From Bhargavaea cecembensis DSE10 (GTDB lineage: Bacteria > Bacillota > Bacilli > Bacillales_A > Planococcaceae), in NCBI RefSeq assembly GCF_000348905.1, contig NZ_AOFT01000013.1, positions 1 to 64,000 on the forward strand: a stretch of 64,000 nucleotides of DNA, in the 5' to 3' direction. Numbering within the stretch: the first letter of the stretch is position 1; every line of letters starts with the position of its first letter. The position numbers and the translations under genes were made by a program. Below, in pieces: positions 8,774 to 17,645 of the stretch. A model generated the notes under the pieces. It had not been told where the DNA came from. It saw nothing but the letters and a program-made list of their open reading frames with translations, and did no database searches.

Positions 8774-8808
8774 AAAAAGGGCAGGGCATCCGGTCGGATG
8801 CCCTGCCC
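8774..8808 (-). terminator. Rho-independent terminator
   Basis: A perfect 13-bp stem (GGGCAGGGCATCC / GGATGCCCTGCCC, 4-nt loop) followed on the minus strand by TTTTTAT. It closes the small-protein gene at 8820-8987 and separates it from the ABM/B12/STAS operon. Confidence 0.9.
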
Positions 8809-8819
8809 TATTTTCATTA

Positions 8820-8987
8820 TCACCAGTCAAACAGCCGCCCGAATGATCGGCCGATCCACGTCAGCATGCCCCACAGGAGCCTGAACGGCCAGATAAGCAG
8901 TTCAGGGAACCATAAGAAAAATTCCGCAATGTCGCTTCTGTCTTTTTTCCTCTTCTGTCCTCGCCCGTCCTGTCCCTGTCCGTTCAT
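8820..8987 (-). CDS. small basic membrane-associated protein, unrecognised
   Basis: 55 codons, from an ATG with CTGGAGGAGATC 5-12 nt upstream to a TGA at 8820. The first ~18 residues are very polar (MNGQGQDGRGQKRKKDRSD), the rest is aromatic and hydrophobic (FFLWFPELLIWPFRLLWGML then WIGRSFGRLFDW), suggesting one membrane-lying or membrane-spanning helix. A good Shine-Dalgarno and its own strong terminator argue that it is a real gene. I do not recognise the family. Confidence 0.6.
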   Translation of the reverse strand: MNGQGQDGRGQKRKKDRSDIAEFFLWFPELLIWPFRLLWGMLTWIGRSFGRLFDW

Positions 8988-9093
8988 CGGTGATCTCCTC
9001 CAGTTAAATTGATCCTTTGCTTATCGATACGGTCCACTGCCTAAAAGGTTTCACCATGCTGCTGAAATTGTCGGATAATTCGTTCTGTCCGGA

Positions 9094-9154
9094 TTGACAA
9101 ATGAGTCCGGGCTTTCATACAATAAAGTCATACATTCAAACGGATATTAGAATG
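9094..9154 (+). promoter_or_regulatory. cadCA promoter and CadC operator
   Basis: TTGACA (9094-9099), 18-bp spacer, TACAAT (9118-9123). Just downstream an imperfect inverted repeat, CATTCAAA...TATTAGAATG (9133-9154), lies over the start region and fits an ArsR/CadC-type operator. Binding of CadC here would block the promoter until Cd, Zn or Pb is bound. Confidence 0.7.
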
Positions 9155-9164
9155 AGGTGGAACC

Positions 9165-9551
9165 ATGTCATCCGAAAAGGTCACCAGACTTTCCAATGAT
9201 ACATGCGATACATTTAGCTACGACGAAGAGAAAGTCAGCCGCATCCGGGCAAAAATCGACCAGGTCAGCGGCGTTGAGATGATTTTCAAGGCATTGTCGG
9301 ATGCCACCAGGCTGAAGATCGCCTATGCGCTCACCCTGGAAAAAGAGCTGTGCGTCTGTGACGTAGCCAACATCATCGGCGCCACGACCGCGACGGCTTC
9401 GCATCACTTGAGGCTGCTCCGGAACATGGGGCTCGCCAGATACCGCAAGGAAGGCAAGATGGTGTTTTATTCGCTGGAGGACGATCATGTCCGGCAACTT
9501 GTCTCGATCGCAATGATTCACGAAAAAGAAGGGATCCGCCATGGAAGATAA
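9165..9551 (+). CDS. cadC: ArsR-family metal-responsive repressor CadC
   Basis: 128 residues. A winged helix-turn-helix with the metal-binding ELCVCD box at the start of helix 3 and the recognition segment [19 protein letters not shown] is diagnostic. The N-terminal arm reads [13 protein letters not shown]: it keeps the first arm cysteine (Cys7 in plasmid pI258 CadC) but has Ser where pI258 has Cys11, so the site has three cysteines rather than four. It represses its own operon and releases DNA on binding Cd(II)/Pb(II)/Zn(II). The last codons overlap cadA by 11 bp. Confidence 0.92.
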   Translation: MSSEKVTRLSNDTCDTFSYDEEKVSRIRAKIDQVSGVEMIFKALSDATRLKIAYALTLEKELCVCDVANIIGATTATASHHLRLLRNMGLARYRKEGKMVFYSLEDDHVRQLVSIAMIHEKEGIRHGR

Positions 9552-11646
9552 TCAGAACATCTACCGGCTGCAGGGGCTGTCCTGCACGAATTGTGCCGCC
9601 AAGTTCGAGAAAAACATCCGTGCCATCGAAACCGTGGAAGACGTCCAGCTGAACTTTGGTGCGATGAAGATCACGGTGAAGGGAGACGCCTCGATCGAGC
9701 AGCTGGAAAAGGCGGGCGCGTTTGATGGCATCAAGGTGTATCCGGAACGCCAGCGGCTGGAGAAGCCGGAGCCGTTCTGGAAAAAGCGCGAGAACATCGC
9801 TGCGATGATTTCGCTCGTGTTCATCATCGCAGGGTATGTTGCTTTCTTCCAAGAGGGAGAAAACAGTCCGGTGACCATTGGGCTGTTCGCTTTGGCCATT
9901 CTCATCGGCGGATTCGATCTGTTCAAGGTGGGGCTGCAGAACCTGGCAAAGCTCGAGTTCGACATGAAGACGCTGATGACGGTTGCGGTCATCGGTGCGG
10001 CACTTATCGGCGAGTGGGCAGAGGGAGCAGTCGTCGTATTCCTCTTTGCGGTGAGCGAAGCGCTTGAAGCGTACTCCATCGACAAGGCCCGCCAGTCGAT
10101 CAAGGCGCTGATGGAGATTGCGCCGAACCGGGCCACGGTCAGGCGCGGAACGGAAGTCATGGAAATCGATGTGGAGGATGTCCGGATCGGCGACATTATG
10201 CTCATCAAGCCAGGCCAGAAGCTCGCGATGGACGGCGAAGTCATCAAAGGGCAGTCTTCCATCAATCAGGCCGCCATCACCGGCGAATCGATCCCGGTCC
10301 ATAAAATGGCCGGGGACGAAGTGTTTGCCGGCACCCTTAACGAAGAAGGGGCTCTGGAAGTCCGTGTCACCAAGCGGGCGGAGGACACAACCATCGCCAA
10401 GATCATCCACCTGGTGGAAGAGGCGCAGGCGGAACGGGCCCCTTCCCAGCAGTTTGTCGACAAGTTCGCGAAATACTACACGCCCGCCATCATGGTCGTC
10501 GCCTTGCTGGTGGCGGTCGTTCCGCCGCTATTGTTCGGTGCCTCCTGGTCCGAGTGGGTGTACAGCGGGCTTGCGGTCCTCGTCGTAGGGTGCCCTTGTG
10601 CGCTGGTCATCTCCACGCCGGTCGCCATCGTCACCGCAATCGGGAACGCGGCCAGAAAAGGCGTCCTGATCAAGGGCGGCATCCATCTGGAAGAGACCGG
10701 GAAGCTGAAAGTGGTGGCCTTCGACAAGACCGGCACGCTCACGGAAGGCAAGCCTGCGGTCACGGATGTGATCAGCTTGTCGGACATGGACACTGATGAG
10801 ATTCTTGGTGTTTCCGGAGCGATTGAGTCGTTCTCGCAGCACCCGCTCGCGTCCGCAATTGTCCGGAAAGCGGAGCAGGCCGGAGCGGAAACAGTCCCGG
10901 CATCGGATTTCCGGTCAATCACAGGCAAAGGGGCTAAAGCTTCGATTGGAAACGAAACGTACTACATCGGAAGCCCGAACCTGTTTGAGGAAACCCTCTC
11001 GATACCGGAGGATGTATCCCGGCAGGTAAAAGAGCTTCAGGAACAGGGCAAAACCGTCATGCTGCTTGGGACCGGCCAGGAGATCAAAGGACTGATTGCA
11101 GTGGCGGACCAGGTGAGGAAAAGCAGTGCGTCCATCATCAAAAAGCTTCATCAGCTGGGGATCGGGAAGACCGTCATGCTGACAGGGGACAACGAGGCCA
11201 CCGGCCAGGCAATCGGCCATCAGCTGGGGCTGAGTGAGACGAGGGCGGAGCTGTTGCCTGAAGATAAGCTGGCGTTTATCAGAACCTTGCGCGGACAAAA
11301 CGGAAATGTCGCCATGGTCGGTGACGGCGTCAATGACGCTCCGGCACTGGCCGCCGCCACGGTCGGGATCGCCATGGGCGGGGCCGGGACAGACGCCGCG
11401 CTGGAAACAGCCGATGTCGCCCTGATGGCCGATGATCTTGAAAAACTGCCGTACACGATCGCCCTAAGCAGAAAAACACTGGCGATCATCAAGCAGAACA
11501 TCTCGTTTGCCATCCTGGTCAAGATCGCGGCACTGCTTCTTGTCGTACCGGGCTGGCTCACGCTCTGGCTTGCCATCTTCGCTGACATGGGCGCAACCCT
11601 GATCGTTGTCGCCAACTCACTGCGGCTTCTGCGAACGAAAGAATAA
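9541..11646 (+). CDS. cadA: cadmium/zinc/lead-exporting P1B-type ATPase CadA
   Basis: 701 residues. A single N-terminal heavy-metal-associated domain carries the metal site [11 protein letters not shown] (about residue 10); membrane helices follow, then the actuator TGES, the transport-site CPC in [11 protein letters not shown], the phosphorylation motif DKTGTLTEG, and the hinge [11 protein letters not shown]. The CPC motif with the cysteine-containing HMA and the neighbouring CadC identify a Cd/Zn/Pb exporter rather than a copper pump. Length is normal for CadA. A strong terminator follows. Confidence 0.95.
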   Translation: MEDNQNIYRLQGLSCTNCAAKFEKNIRAIETVEDVQLNFGAMKITVKGDASIEQLEKAGAFDGIKVYPERQRLEKPEPFWKKRENIAAMISLVFIIAGYVAFFQEGENSPVTIGLFALAILIGGFDLFKVGLQNLAKLEFDMKTLMTVAVIGAALIGEWAEGAVVVFLFAVSEALEAYSIDKARQSIKALMEIAPNRATVRRGTEVMEIDVEDVRIGDIMLIKPGQKLAMDGEVIKGQSSINQAAITGESIPVHKMAGDEVFAGTLNEEGALEVRVTKRAEDTTIAKIIHLVEEAQAERAPSQQFVDKFAKYYTPAIMVVALLVAVVPPLLFGASWSEWVYSGLAVLVVGCPCALVISTPVAIVTAIGNAARKGVLIKGGIHLEETGKLKVVAFDKTGTLTEGKPAVTDVISLSDMDTDEILGVSGAIESFSQHPLASAIVRKAEQAGAETVPASDFRSITGKGAKASIGNETYYIGSPNLFEETLSIPEDVSRQVKELQEQGKTVMLLGTGQEIKGLIAVADQVRKSSASIIKKLHQLGIGKTVMLTGDNEATGQAIGHQLGLSETRAELLPEDKLAFIRTLRGQNGNVAMVGDGVNDAPALAAATVGIAMGGAGTDAALETADVALMADDLEKLPYTIALSRKTLAIIKQNISFAILVKIAALLLVVPGWLTLWLAIFADMGATLIVVANSLRLLRTKE

Positions 11647-11684
11647 AAAAGCAGGCCGGGATTGTTTTTCCCGGCCTGCTTTTT
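11645..11684 (+). terminator. cadCA terminator, probably bidirectional
   Basis: GCAGGCCGGG / CCCGGCCTGC, a perfect 10-bp stem with flanking A and T runs on both sides, lies between cadA and the convergent small gene. Confidence 0.9.
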
Positions 11685-11687
11685 GTA

Positions 11688-11948
11688 TTATTGGACACCC
11701 AGCGCTTCCTCGGTACAGGAGGAATGCGGGGGATAACCCAGTTCTTCCGCTTCCCCCAAGGTCGACTCCTCGATGAAATTGGTCGGGTCGGATTCCTCAA
11801 AACAGGAAGGCGCAATGTACGTTTTATGGTTATGGTCCAGGATGACTCTTGAATCTGAAGCGTCATCCTGGAGCAAGGCAAAGGCTGCAACAGCCAGAAT
11901 GATCAGCAAGATGAGCGAGACAACCAGCACTTTCACGTTTTTCCGCAT
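11688..11948 (-). CDS. small secreted or membrane-anchored protein, unrecognised
   Basis: 86 residues with a basic start (MRKNVK) and a 20-residue hydrophobic helix (about 7-27), then a soluble part with two cysteines (APSCFEES and HSSCTEEA) and repeated Glu. The helix is probably an N-terminal anchor, the rest extracytoplasmic; a disulfide between the two cysteines is possible. GGAGGAGG precedes the ATG. I recall similar short proteins in Bacillus without a known role. Confidence 0.7.
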   Translation of the reverse strand: MRKNVKVLVVSLILLIILAVAAFALLQDDASDSRVILDHNHKTYIAPSCFEESDPTNFIEESTLGEAEELGYPPHSSCTEEALGVQ

Positions 11949-12043
11949 GTTCCTCCTCCTTCAATTGGGGTGCGTTCTAAAAGCCCAGCATAACATGGCT
12001 TCTGTGTATAACGATGTTTGTCCTCATCATGTTCGAAAACTGT

Positions 12044-12083
12044 AAAAAACAGTCGGGAATCCTGAACTTGGGTATCCCGGCTG
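12044..12083 (-). terminator. minus-strand terminator-like hairpin upstream of 11688-11948
   Basis: CAGCCGGGAT pairs with the complementary CAGTCGGGAA segment (one G-T and one end mismatch) and is followed on the minus strand by TTTTTTAC. It lies about 100 bp before the small secreted-protein gene and may insulate it or act in its leader. Confidence 0.5.
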
Positions 12084-12190
12084 CTGAAAATAAAAGTGGA
12101 CCAAACCGTAAATTCGGCACTGATTATGGATGAAAAATGGTAAACTGACTTTGCAGAATTATTTAACCATGAAGCACGAGAGGAGAAAAC

Positions 12191-12721
12191 ATGTTTCCGA
12201 CCTTAGATACAGAAAGATTGCGATTGAGAGAAATAACGAAGGCTGATGCCGGCGATGTATTCGCCTGTTTTTCCGATGAACGTGTCACCCGATTTTATGG
12301 GCAGGAAACATTGGACAGTATCGAAAAGGCAAAAGCTTTTGTTGATTTCTTTGCGAACAGCTACAAGGAAAAACGGGGAATCCGCTGGGGAATTGAAGTA
12401 AAAGAGCGCCCGGGCATCATAGGGACGATCGGGTTTAATGCCTGGTCGCCAAAACATAAACGGGCAGAAATCGGCTATGAAATTCACCCCGAACACTGGA
12501 GGAAGGGATACGCCTTCGAAGCGGTATCCGAAGTCATTCGATACGGATTTGACGAATTTGGCCTTACCCGCATCGGGGCTGTTGTGTTTATGGATAATGA
12601 AGCATCCAACCAATTACTGGCCAAAGCCGGCTTTCAAAGAGAGGGCATTTTGAGAGATTATATGTACCAAAATGGAAAGGCATATGACACCTACGTCTAT
12701 TCCATTCTAAAAAATGATTGA
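12191..12721 (+). CDS. GNAT-family N-acetyltransferase (RimJ/RimL type)
   Basis: 176 residues, GAGAGGAG before the ATG. The start FPTLDTERLRLREI is the standard opening of RimJ/RimL-type Acetyltransf_3 proteins; the acetyl-CoA loop is seen around residues 95-110 (IHPEHWRKGYAFEAVSEVI) and the C-terminal NxxSNQLLAKAGF segment is conserved. The substrate is unknown: ribosomal-protein N-termini, amino-glycosides or small amines are all possible in this family. It stands alone. Confidence 0.85.
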   Translation: MFPTLDTERLRLREITKADAGDVFACFSDERVTRFYGQETLDSIEKAKAFVDFFANSYKEKRGIRWGIEVKERPGIIGTIGFNAWSPKHKRAEIGYEIHPEHWRKGYAFEAVSEVIRYGFDEFGLTRIGAVVFMDNEASNQLLAKAGFQREGILRDYMYQNGKAYDTYVYSILKND

Positions 12722-12730
12722 TGGCAAAAG

Positions 12731-12770
12731 CAGCGGAAAAACCTTAACCTGCAGGTTCCTCCGCTGTTTT
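12731..12770. terminator. bidirectional terminator between the GNAT and SMR genes
   Basis: CAGCGGA / TCCGCTG outer stem with an inner AACCT / AGGTT stem. T-rich on both strands (TTTTCTTT plus; CTTTTG minus), so it can serve both convergent units. Confidence 0.65.
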
Positions 12771-13088
12771 CTTTCCGTTAGAGTTCAATAAGACGACGCC
12801 GCCGATGATCAGAAGCAGCCCGGCAATTTTTAGAGGGCCGAACAGCTCCCCCCAGACCAATGCGCCGAGCAGGGCAGTGAGGGCGGTCCCGATGCCGGAC
12901 CAGATGGCATAGGCAAGGCTGAGCGGCACGGTCCTCAGGCAGAGCGACAGACAGTAGAATGACAGACCGTATGCCGTTGCGACGCCGAGGGTAGGGAGGG
13001 GGACGGTAAACCCTTCCGACAGCTTCAGCATGGCGGTGCCGAACACTTCGGTGATGATGGAGACGGCGAGATAGACATAGCCTCTCAT
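12744..13088 (-). CDS. ebrB: paired SMR-family efflux subunit (EbrB-like)
   Basis: 114 residues, four membrane helices. MRGYVYLAVSIITEVFGTAM carries the essential membrane-embedded Glu14-equivalent (TEVFG), followed by MLKLSEGFT as in B. subtilis EbrB. The conserved YAIWSGIGTALTAL in helix 3 is present. It overlaps the start of the partner gene by 4 bp. Paired SMR proteins work as antiparallel heterodimers exporting cationic dyes, quaternary ammonium compounds or small guanidinium-like compounds in exchange for protons. The exact substrate is not known. Confidence 0.85.
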   Translation of the reverse strand: MRGYVYLAVSIITEVFGTAMLKLSEGFTVPLPTLGVATAYGLSFYCLSLCLRTVPLSLAYAIWSGIGTALTALLGALVWGELFGPLKIAGLLLIIGGVVLLNSNGKKTAEEPAG

Positions 13089-13408
13089 TCGGCACCTCCG
13101 ATATTCAGCAGGATGACGCCTGCGATGATCATGGCGAGCCCGGCAAGCTTCCTGCCGCCGAACCCTTCTTTATAGACGATGACGCCGACCATCGCGGTCA
13201 GGGCGGTCCCGAGCCCCGACCAGACAGCATAGGTCAGGCCGAGCGGCAGCGTGAGCAAGGTCAGCGAAAGGGCGTAGAAGGCGAGACCGTAGCCGGCAAC
13301 GACGCCGAGCGTCGGCAACGGCCTCCTGAACCCATCGGTCGCCTTGAGCAGCGAGCTGCCGACCACCTCGCTGATGATGGCAAAGAGCAATAATAGGTAG
13401 GCATTCAT
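13085..13408 (-). CDS. ebrA: paired SMR-family efflux subunit (EbrA-like)
   Basis: 107 residues, four membrane helices, with SEVVGSSLLKATDGF holding the conserved Glu and YAVWSGLGTALTAMVG in helix 3. First gene of the SMR pair, partner of the EbrB-like protein directly downstream. AGAGAGG precedes the ATG. No guanidine riboswitch was seen in the short upstream region. EbrA against YkkC/YvdR assignment rests on the order and on the partner's closer similarity to EbrB. Confidence 0.82.
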   Translation of the reverse strand: MNAYLLLLFAIISEVVGSSLLKATDGFRRPLPTLGVVAGYGLAFYALSLTLLTLPLGLTYAVWSGLGTALTAMVGVIVYKEGFGGRKLAGLAMIIAGVILLNIGGAE

Positions 13409-13488
13409 CAGACGAACCTCTCTTTCTTTCCATTTAAAACTCTATCAACGGGGGGAAGGTTTGGGAAGAAAAAGAGATTCTAGATGCA

Positions 13489-13519
13489 AAAAAAGCCGGG
13501 AGCATTTTGGCTCCCGGCA
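13489..13519 (-). terminator. terminator of the organosulfur monooxygenase operon
   Basis: GCCGGGAGC / GCTCCCGGC, a perfect 9-bp stem followed on the minus strand by seven T, 27 bp after the last gene. Confidence 0.9.
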
Positions 13520-13545
13520 CATTCATCTATTATTTCCTGCGACCA

Positions 13546-14736
13546 TCACAGAGGAGGCAGGCCGACGAGCGCTCTGCCGATTTGGTCCAGTGCGATATTA
13601 TTCGACGGGGCCATCGGAATGCCGCCGCGTGCGTCGCGGTAAAGCTTTTCGAAAATACCGGTGTGATACCCGTAACCGCCCGCAACATCCATCGCCGTTC
13701 TGGCTGCAAAATCAGCAAGTTCTGTGACCTGGATCTTGCACTCGTTCACTTCAGCGGTGACTGTATTTAATGGCTCGCCCGCTTCATTTAATTCATCCAA
13801 CTGTCGGGCGATGTCGATCAGCCATGCGCGGGAAGACTTGATGCAGATGGCGACCTTTGCAAGCTTGGCCCGGATCACTTGATGATCGGCAAGCGTATTC
13901 TGGAAGCCATGATTTTTTGTTTTCACCACATGATCGGTCGCTGCATCCAGCGCTGCCTGTGCGACACCAAGCCAGACGGCATTCAGGCCGATGATGGCCG
14001 CAGAATTTTGGTAGATGTCTTCCGGCGTCGCGTTCAGTAAGCATTTTTTATGAACACGGACATTTTCAAAAATTAGCGGGCCGCTGTGATTACCCCTCAC
14101 GCCCAATGCACTCCACGGCTTAGCTGTAATTCCTTTATGCCGGCCATCCACAATGAAATAACTTTGTGCACCCAACTCTGTCGTGTTTGCCGTTCCGGTC
14201 TGGGTAACATAGAAATCCGCCTGGCCGCCGCTCGTGGCAAAGGATTTTGTGAAGTTTAAGATGAACTCATCGCCATCCTGGACGGCACGGCTCAGATTGT
14301 ACCAGACGTGTCCGCCAGTATTCTTCTCGCTAATGGCGAAAGTCGTGATGGATCCCTTTTCCCGTACCGGAAGCAGCCAACGCCGCTTCTGGTCTTCGGT
14401 ACCATAAAGATACACTTTCTCCGATGCGGCCACATGCATGGCATACACGAGGCCGGTTGAGGCGTCTGCCTTCGCAATTTCTTCCGCTGCAATCACAAAT
14501 TCCGTATAGCCCAAGCCCAAACCTTTCAGGCTTTCATCAAACAGGATTGAATTCCAGCCTGCCAGGCCTAATGCTGTAAGGCTCTCTCGCGGGAACAGGC
14601 ATTCCCGGTCATCCACCTTAACGTGGGGAGTCACATTTAGGGAAACGAATTCGTTTATCTCGTTTCGTACGGATTGCAAATACCGGCGGTCATCACGTTG
14701 TTTGTTGACTGTGCTGATCCCATGTACTCCCCCCAT
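13546..14736 (-). CDS. acyl-CoA-dehydrogenase-like flavin monooxygenase (DszC/SfnB superfamily), third gene of S-box operon
   Basis: 396 residues of acyl-CoA dehydrogenase fold: helical N-terminal domain (about 15-130), beta domain (TTFAISEKNTGGHVWYN to about 240) and C-terminal helical domain with DVAGGYGYHTGIFEKLYRDA near residue 360. The general-base Glu of true acyl-CoA dehydrogenases is not evident, and the company of a second ACAD-like protein and an LLM-type flavin monooxygenase under a SAM riboswitch suggests a reduced-flavin-dependent monooxygenase acting on a sulfur compound. The start overlaps the upstream stop by one base (TAATG). Ordinary acyl-CoA dehydrogenase activity is not excluded. 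Confidence 0.75.
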   Translation of the reverse strand: MGGVHGISTVNKQRDDRRYLQSVRNEINEFVSLNVTPHVKVDDRECLFPRESLTALGLAGWNSILFDESLKGLGLGYTEFVIAAEEIAKADASTGLVYAMHVAASEKVYLYGTEDQKRRWLLPVREKGSITTFAISEKNTGGHVWYNLSRAVQDGDEFILNFTKSFATSGGQADFYVTQTGTANTTELGAQSYFIVDGRHKGITAKPWSALGVRGNHSGPLIFENVRVHKKCLLNATPEDIYQNSAAIIGLNAVWLGVAQAALDAATDHVVKTKNHGFQNTLADHQVIRAKLAKVAICIKSSRAWLIDIARQLDELNEAGEPLNTVTAEVNECKIQVTELADFAARTAMDVAGGYGYHTGIFEKLYRDARGGIPMAPSNNIALDQIGRALVGLPPL

Positions 14737-15932
14737 TAGAAGTAAACCTCATGAATCGGAAGTTCTTCATCATTTAACAGGTAATTGCCGATCCAACGCT
14801 CTTTATAGACAGTCGGATTATGGGAAGCGATGGTGCGGATATTGCGCCAGTGCCTGTCGTATTGCTTGGCTTCCCGGACAGCAGACGATCCGCCGACTTC
14901 AAATAGGATACTTGCCGACTGCAGGGCCAGTTCATCGACAATCACTTTTGCCTCTGCGGCTTCAAGTGCTGCCTGGTGTGTCTCGCTTAGCTGCACTTCG
15001 CCGTTTTGTGCGCTGTCCACCGTTCTTTGCAGGGCCTGGGCCGCCTGCAGGACAAGCGCTTTTGCCGCATAGGCATTGCTCGCCAGACGGCCCACCACTT
15101 GCTGAAGCTGAGGGTCTTCCGCAGGCGTATCGGACGTTGCATAGGTGAAGGTCCGTTTGCGGGTGAGGATGATCTCCTCGGCATCGGCTACAATTTCTTG
15201 CGCGATGCCGGCGATGACTGCCTGCAAAAACAACTGCAGATAGGAATTAAACGGCGTCTTGGCTTCCATCAGACTGAACTCATTTGGAGAGACGGTTACG
15301 TTATGGAAGCGGGTGGTTCCGCTGCCGGTGGAGCGCTGCCCGAATCCGTCCCAGTCATCCACAATCTCCACGCCCTCGCGGTCAGCTGGGACCACAGCCG
15401 CCACAGCTTCATTTCGCTCATTGGCCGCTGTGACGACAATATAGTCTGCGTACATCGTGCCTGTACTGTAGTATTTCGTCCCGTTCAATACATAGCGGTC
15501 CCCGTCCGGGAGGAGGGTTGTGTTAAATTGCAGTTTTCCTACGTTCTTCGATGAGATTTCCGTATAGGCATTGCCGAGGATGGCGCCTTCCGCCACTTTT
15601 CTAAGCCATTCTTTATTCCCTGAGGCTTCTTTGTCCAACAAATAGGCTTCCACCTGCCAGAAGTGGGCGCGCAAAACATGTGCAACGTCCGGGTCTGCAG
15701 CGGCCAGCCGGATCAGGGCTTCGAAAAGCTCCGGTATGGAGGCACCGCCGCCTCCGAGTTCAGCCGGCAGGCGCAATGCGCCGAACCTTGCTTGTTTCAG
15801 CAGGCGGATGGAGCGATAGGGATGTTCGGTTTCGGGCAATTCGCGTCTCCGTCTCGCATCGTCCCGGACAGCGGCAATGAGTTCGTCAAATTCAGAAGTG
15901 CCATATCGGATGGCTTGTTCTTTCACTGTCAT
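14736..15932 (-). CDS. acyl-CoA-dehydrogenase-like flavin monooxygenase (SfnB/DszC type)
   Basis: 398 residues of the same fold as its neighbour but clearly diverged. Features are PAELGGGGASIPELFEAL near residue 57, LNGTKYYSTGTMYADYIVV (about 165), the F-G-Q-R-S-T-G-S-G-T substrate-side turn (about 213), and the C-terminal end NPTVYKERWIGNYLLN. These are hallmarks of the SfnB / DszC group used to oxidise dimethyl sulfone, dibenzothiophene and related sulfur compounds with FMNH2 supplied by a separate reductase. No flavin reductase gene is adjacent. Middle gene of the SAM-riboswitch operon. Confidence 0.8.
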   Translation of the reverse strand: MTVKEQAIRYGTSEFDELIAAVRDDARRRRELPETEHPYRSIRLLKQARFGALRLPAELGGGGASIPELFEALIRLAAADPDVAHVLRAHFWQVEAYLLDKEASGNKEWLRKVAEGAILGNAYTEISSKNVGKLQFNTTLLPDGDRYVLNGTKYYSTGTMYADYIVVTAANERNEAVAAVVPADREGVEIVDDWDGFGQRSTGSGTTRFHNVTVSPNEFSLMEAKTPFNSYLQLFLQAVIAGIAQEIVADAEEIILTRKRTFTYATSDTPAEDPQLQQVVGRLASNAYAAKALVLQAAQALQRTVDSAQNGEVQLSETHQAALEAAEAKVIVDELALQSASILFEVGGSSAVREAKQYDRHWRNIRTIASHNPTVYKERWIGNYLLNDEELPIHEVYF

Positions 15933-15955
15933 TTTGCAGGCCTCCTGTCTTTGGG

Positions 15956-17338
15956 TTATTTAACCGGTTCCGCGATTCTCTTATACCTGTGTCCGGTATG
16001 GTCGCTCCGGAGATAAGGCGACTCACCGAAGAGCTTTTCGCGCAGTGTGCCTTCCCCGTATTCTTTCTTGAATAGGCCGCGCTTCTGCAGTTCCGGGATC
16101 ACCAGCTCGACGATATCCTCGAAGGTGCCGGGGGTAATGGCGTATGCCAGGTTGAAGCCGTCAATGTCGGTTTCATCGATCCACTCTTCAAACAGATCTG
16201 CGACCGTCTCCGGTGTCCCGATGAATACCGGACCCAATCCGCCGATGCCGGCAAAGTTGGCGAGTTCACGCGGAGTCCATTTCTTGTTCGGGCTTGCTTT
16301 CGTCAGACCTTCCAGCATGGACTTGATGGCGTTCGTCTCGATGTACTTCAGCTCTTCGTCGGGGTCGAACTCGGAAAAGTCGATGCCCGACCATCCGCTC
16401 AGCAGGGTCATCGCCCCTTCGTAGCTCACATATTGGGCCAGGTCCTCATACTTGGCTCGGGCTTCTTCTTCCGTGTTCCCGACAATAACCGTCGCCAATG
16501 CGAGAACCTTGAGGCTCTCCGGGTCTCTGCCTTGCTTTGCGGCTTCTGCCCGCAACTTTTTCACATAGGTTGCGGTCGCTTCCTTGGACGGTGTCGAGAT
16601 GAACGTCAATTCGGCATGTTTGGCGGCAAATTGTGTTCCGCGGGGAGAGGCGCCTGCCTGGTAAAGAACCGGCGTTCGCTGCGGGGACGGTTCGCACAAG
16701 TGAATCCCCGGAACGTTGAAGTACTCACCCTGATGCCCGATTTCGTGAACCTTATCCGGATCCGTAAATACGCCTCGTTCTGCATCCCTGACAACTGCGC
16801 CGTCTTCCCAGCTGGATTCCCACAGTTTATAGCAGACCTCCAGGTATTCATCTGCGATGTCATAGCGTTTGGAATGCTCGAACTTGTCGCCGATCTCAAT
16901 GTTTTTGGTCCCGCTTTCCAGGTAGGAAGTGACGATATTCCAGGCAATCCGTCCTTTGGTCAGGTGGTCGAGTGTGGAAATGCGGCGGGCGAACGTATAC
17001 GGATGCTCGAATGTGCTCGACGCCGTCAGACCGAAGCCGATATGCTCGGTGGCGTAGGCCATGGCAGAAATCAGCATGGCAGGATCATTGACCGGAACCT
17101 GTGTCGCTTCGCGAATGGTGGCTTCACGGTTGTTTTGGTAGACGTCATACAGTCCGATCACATCCGCGATAAACAGGCCGTCGAATTTGCCCTTTTCCAA
17201 TAACCTTGCGAGATTCACCCAATATTCGATCGTGTTGTAGGTGTCGGATTGATCGTTGGGATGCTTCCAGAGCCCGGGGGACTGGTGCCCGACACAGTTC
17301 ATGTCAAATGCGTTCAGATAGATTCTTTTTTTGCTCAC
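15956..17338 (-). CDS. LLM-class flavin monooxygenase (NtaA/SnaA/DszA type)
   Basis: 460 residues from the GTG complementary to 17336-17338, chosen because GGAGG lies 8 nt upstream; the ATG eleven or five codons earlier has no ribosome site. It opens VSKKRIYLNAFDMN and carries FDGLFIADVIGLYDVY, LTASSTFEHPYTFARRISTLDHLTKGRIAWNIVTS, and SPQRTPVLYQAGASPRG, all diagnostic of the NtaA/SnaA/SoxA(DszA) family of FMNH2-dependent monooxygenases. It is the first gene after a SAM-I riboswitch, which implies that the operon releases sulfur from an organic compound when SAM is low. The exact substrate is unknown. Confidence 0.88.
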   Translation of the reverse strand: MSKKRIYLNAFDMNCVGHQSPGLWKHPNDQSDTYNTIEYWVNLARLLEKGKFDGLFIADVIGLYDVYQNNREATIREATQVPVNDPAMLISAMAYATEHIGFGLTASSTFEHPYTFARRISTLDHLTKGRIAWNIVTSYLESGTKNIEIGDKFEHSKRYDIADEYLEVCYKLWESSWEDGAVVRDAERGVFTDPDKVHEIGHQGEYFNVPGIHLCEPSPQRTPVLYQAGASPRGTQFAAKHAELTFISTPSKEATATYVKKLRAEAAKQGRDPESLKVLALATVIVGNTEEEARAKYEDLAQYVSYEGAMTLLSGWSGIDFSEFDPDEELKYIETNAIKSMLEGLTKASPNKKWTPRELANFAGIGGLGPVFIGTPETVADLFEEWIDETDIDGFNLAYAITPGTFEDIVELVIPELQKRGLFKKEYGEGTLREKLFGESPYLRSDHTGHRYKRIAEPVK

Positions 17339-17462
17339 CTGAAAAACCTCCATTACTGTTTTTCTCGCCAATTACTCTTATCAGTCTAGTCGGGATAAAT
17401 GTTAATGGGGGCTCGGTGTTTTTCTGTGATGGGTTTCAGGCCGCTCCGCATGGGAACGACAA

Positions 17463-17492
17463 CAAAAAGCCCCTTCCTGATGAGGAAGAGGC
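17463..17492 (-). terminator. riboswitch-controlled terminator
   Basis: GCCTCTTCCT / AGGAAGGGGC with a CATC loop, followed by TTTTTG on the minus strand. It is the expression platform of the adjoining SAM aptamer, placed about 120 bp before the first monooxygenase gene. Confidence 0.85.
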
Positions 17493-17507
17493 AATCATTA
17501 TGATATT

Positions 17508-17613
17508 CCGCCCTCATCTTTCAAGCATACGCTTGCTGGACTTAGCACCTTGTTACATCGTAACGGTTGCTGCGGGATCTCAGGACCAGGTTCCTCCCCC
17601 GACTCTTGATAAG
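17508..17613 (-). promoter_or_regulatory. SAM-I (S-box) riboswitch aptamer
   Basis: On the minus strand the sequence runs CTTATCAAGAG, GGGGGAGG, CTGGTCC, GCAGCAACC, AAGGTGCTAAGTCCAGCA, then GAAAGATGAG: the conserved blocks of the S-box in order and spacing, with P1 formed by CTTATC / GATGAG. SAM binding should favour the terminator just downstream, switching the monooxygenase operon off when methionine/SAM is plentiful. Confidence 0.95.
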
Positions 17614-17645
17614 GAAAACGAGCTATTCAATTAGCGAGTAACCAC

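Noticed and set aside
13085-13440. Guanidine riboswitch before the SMR pair
   Set aside because: The short upstream region shows none of the conserved ykkC-class blocks.
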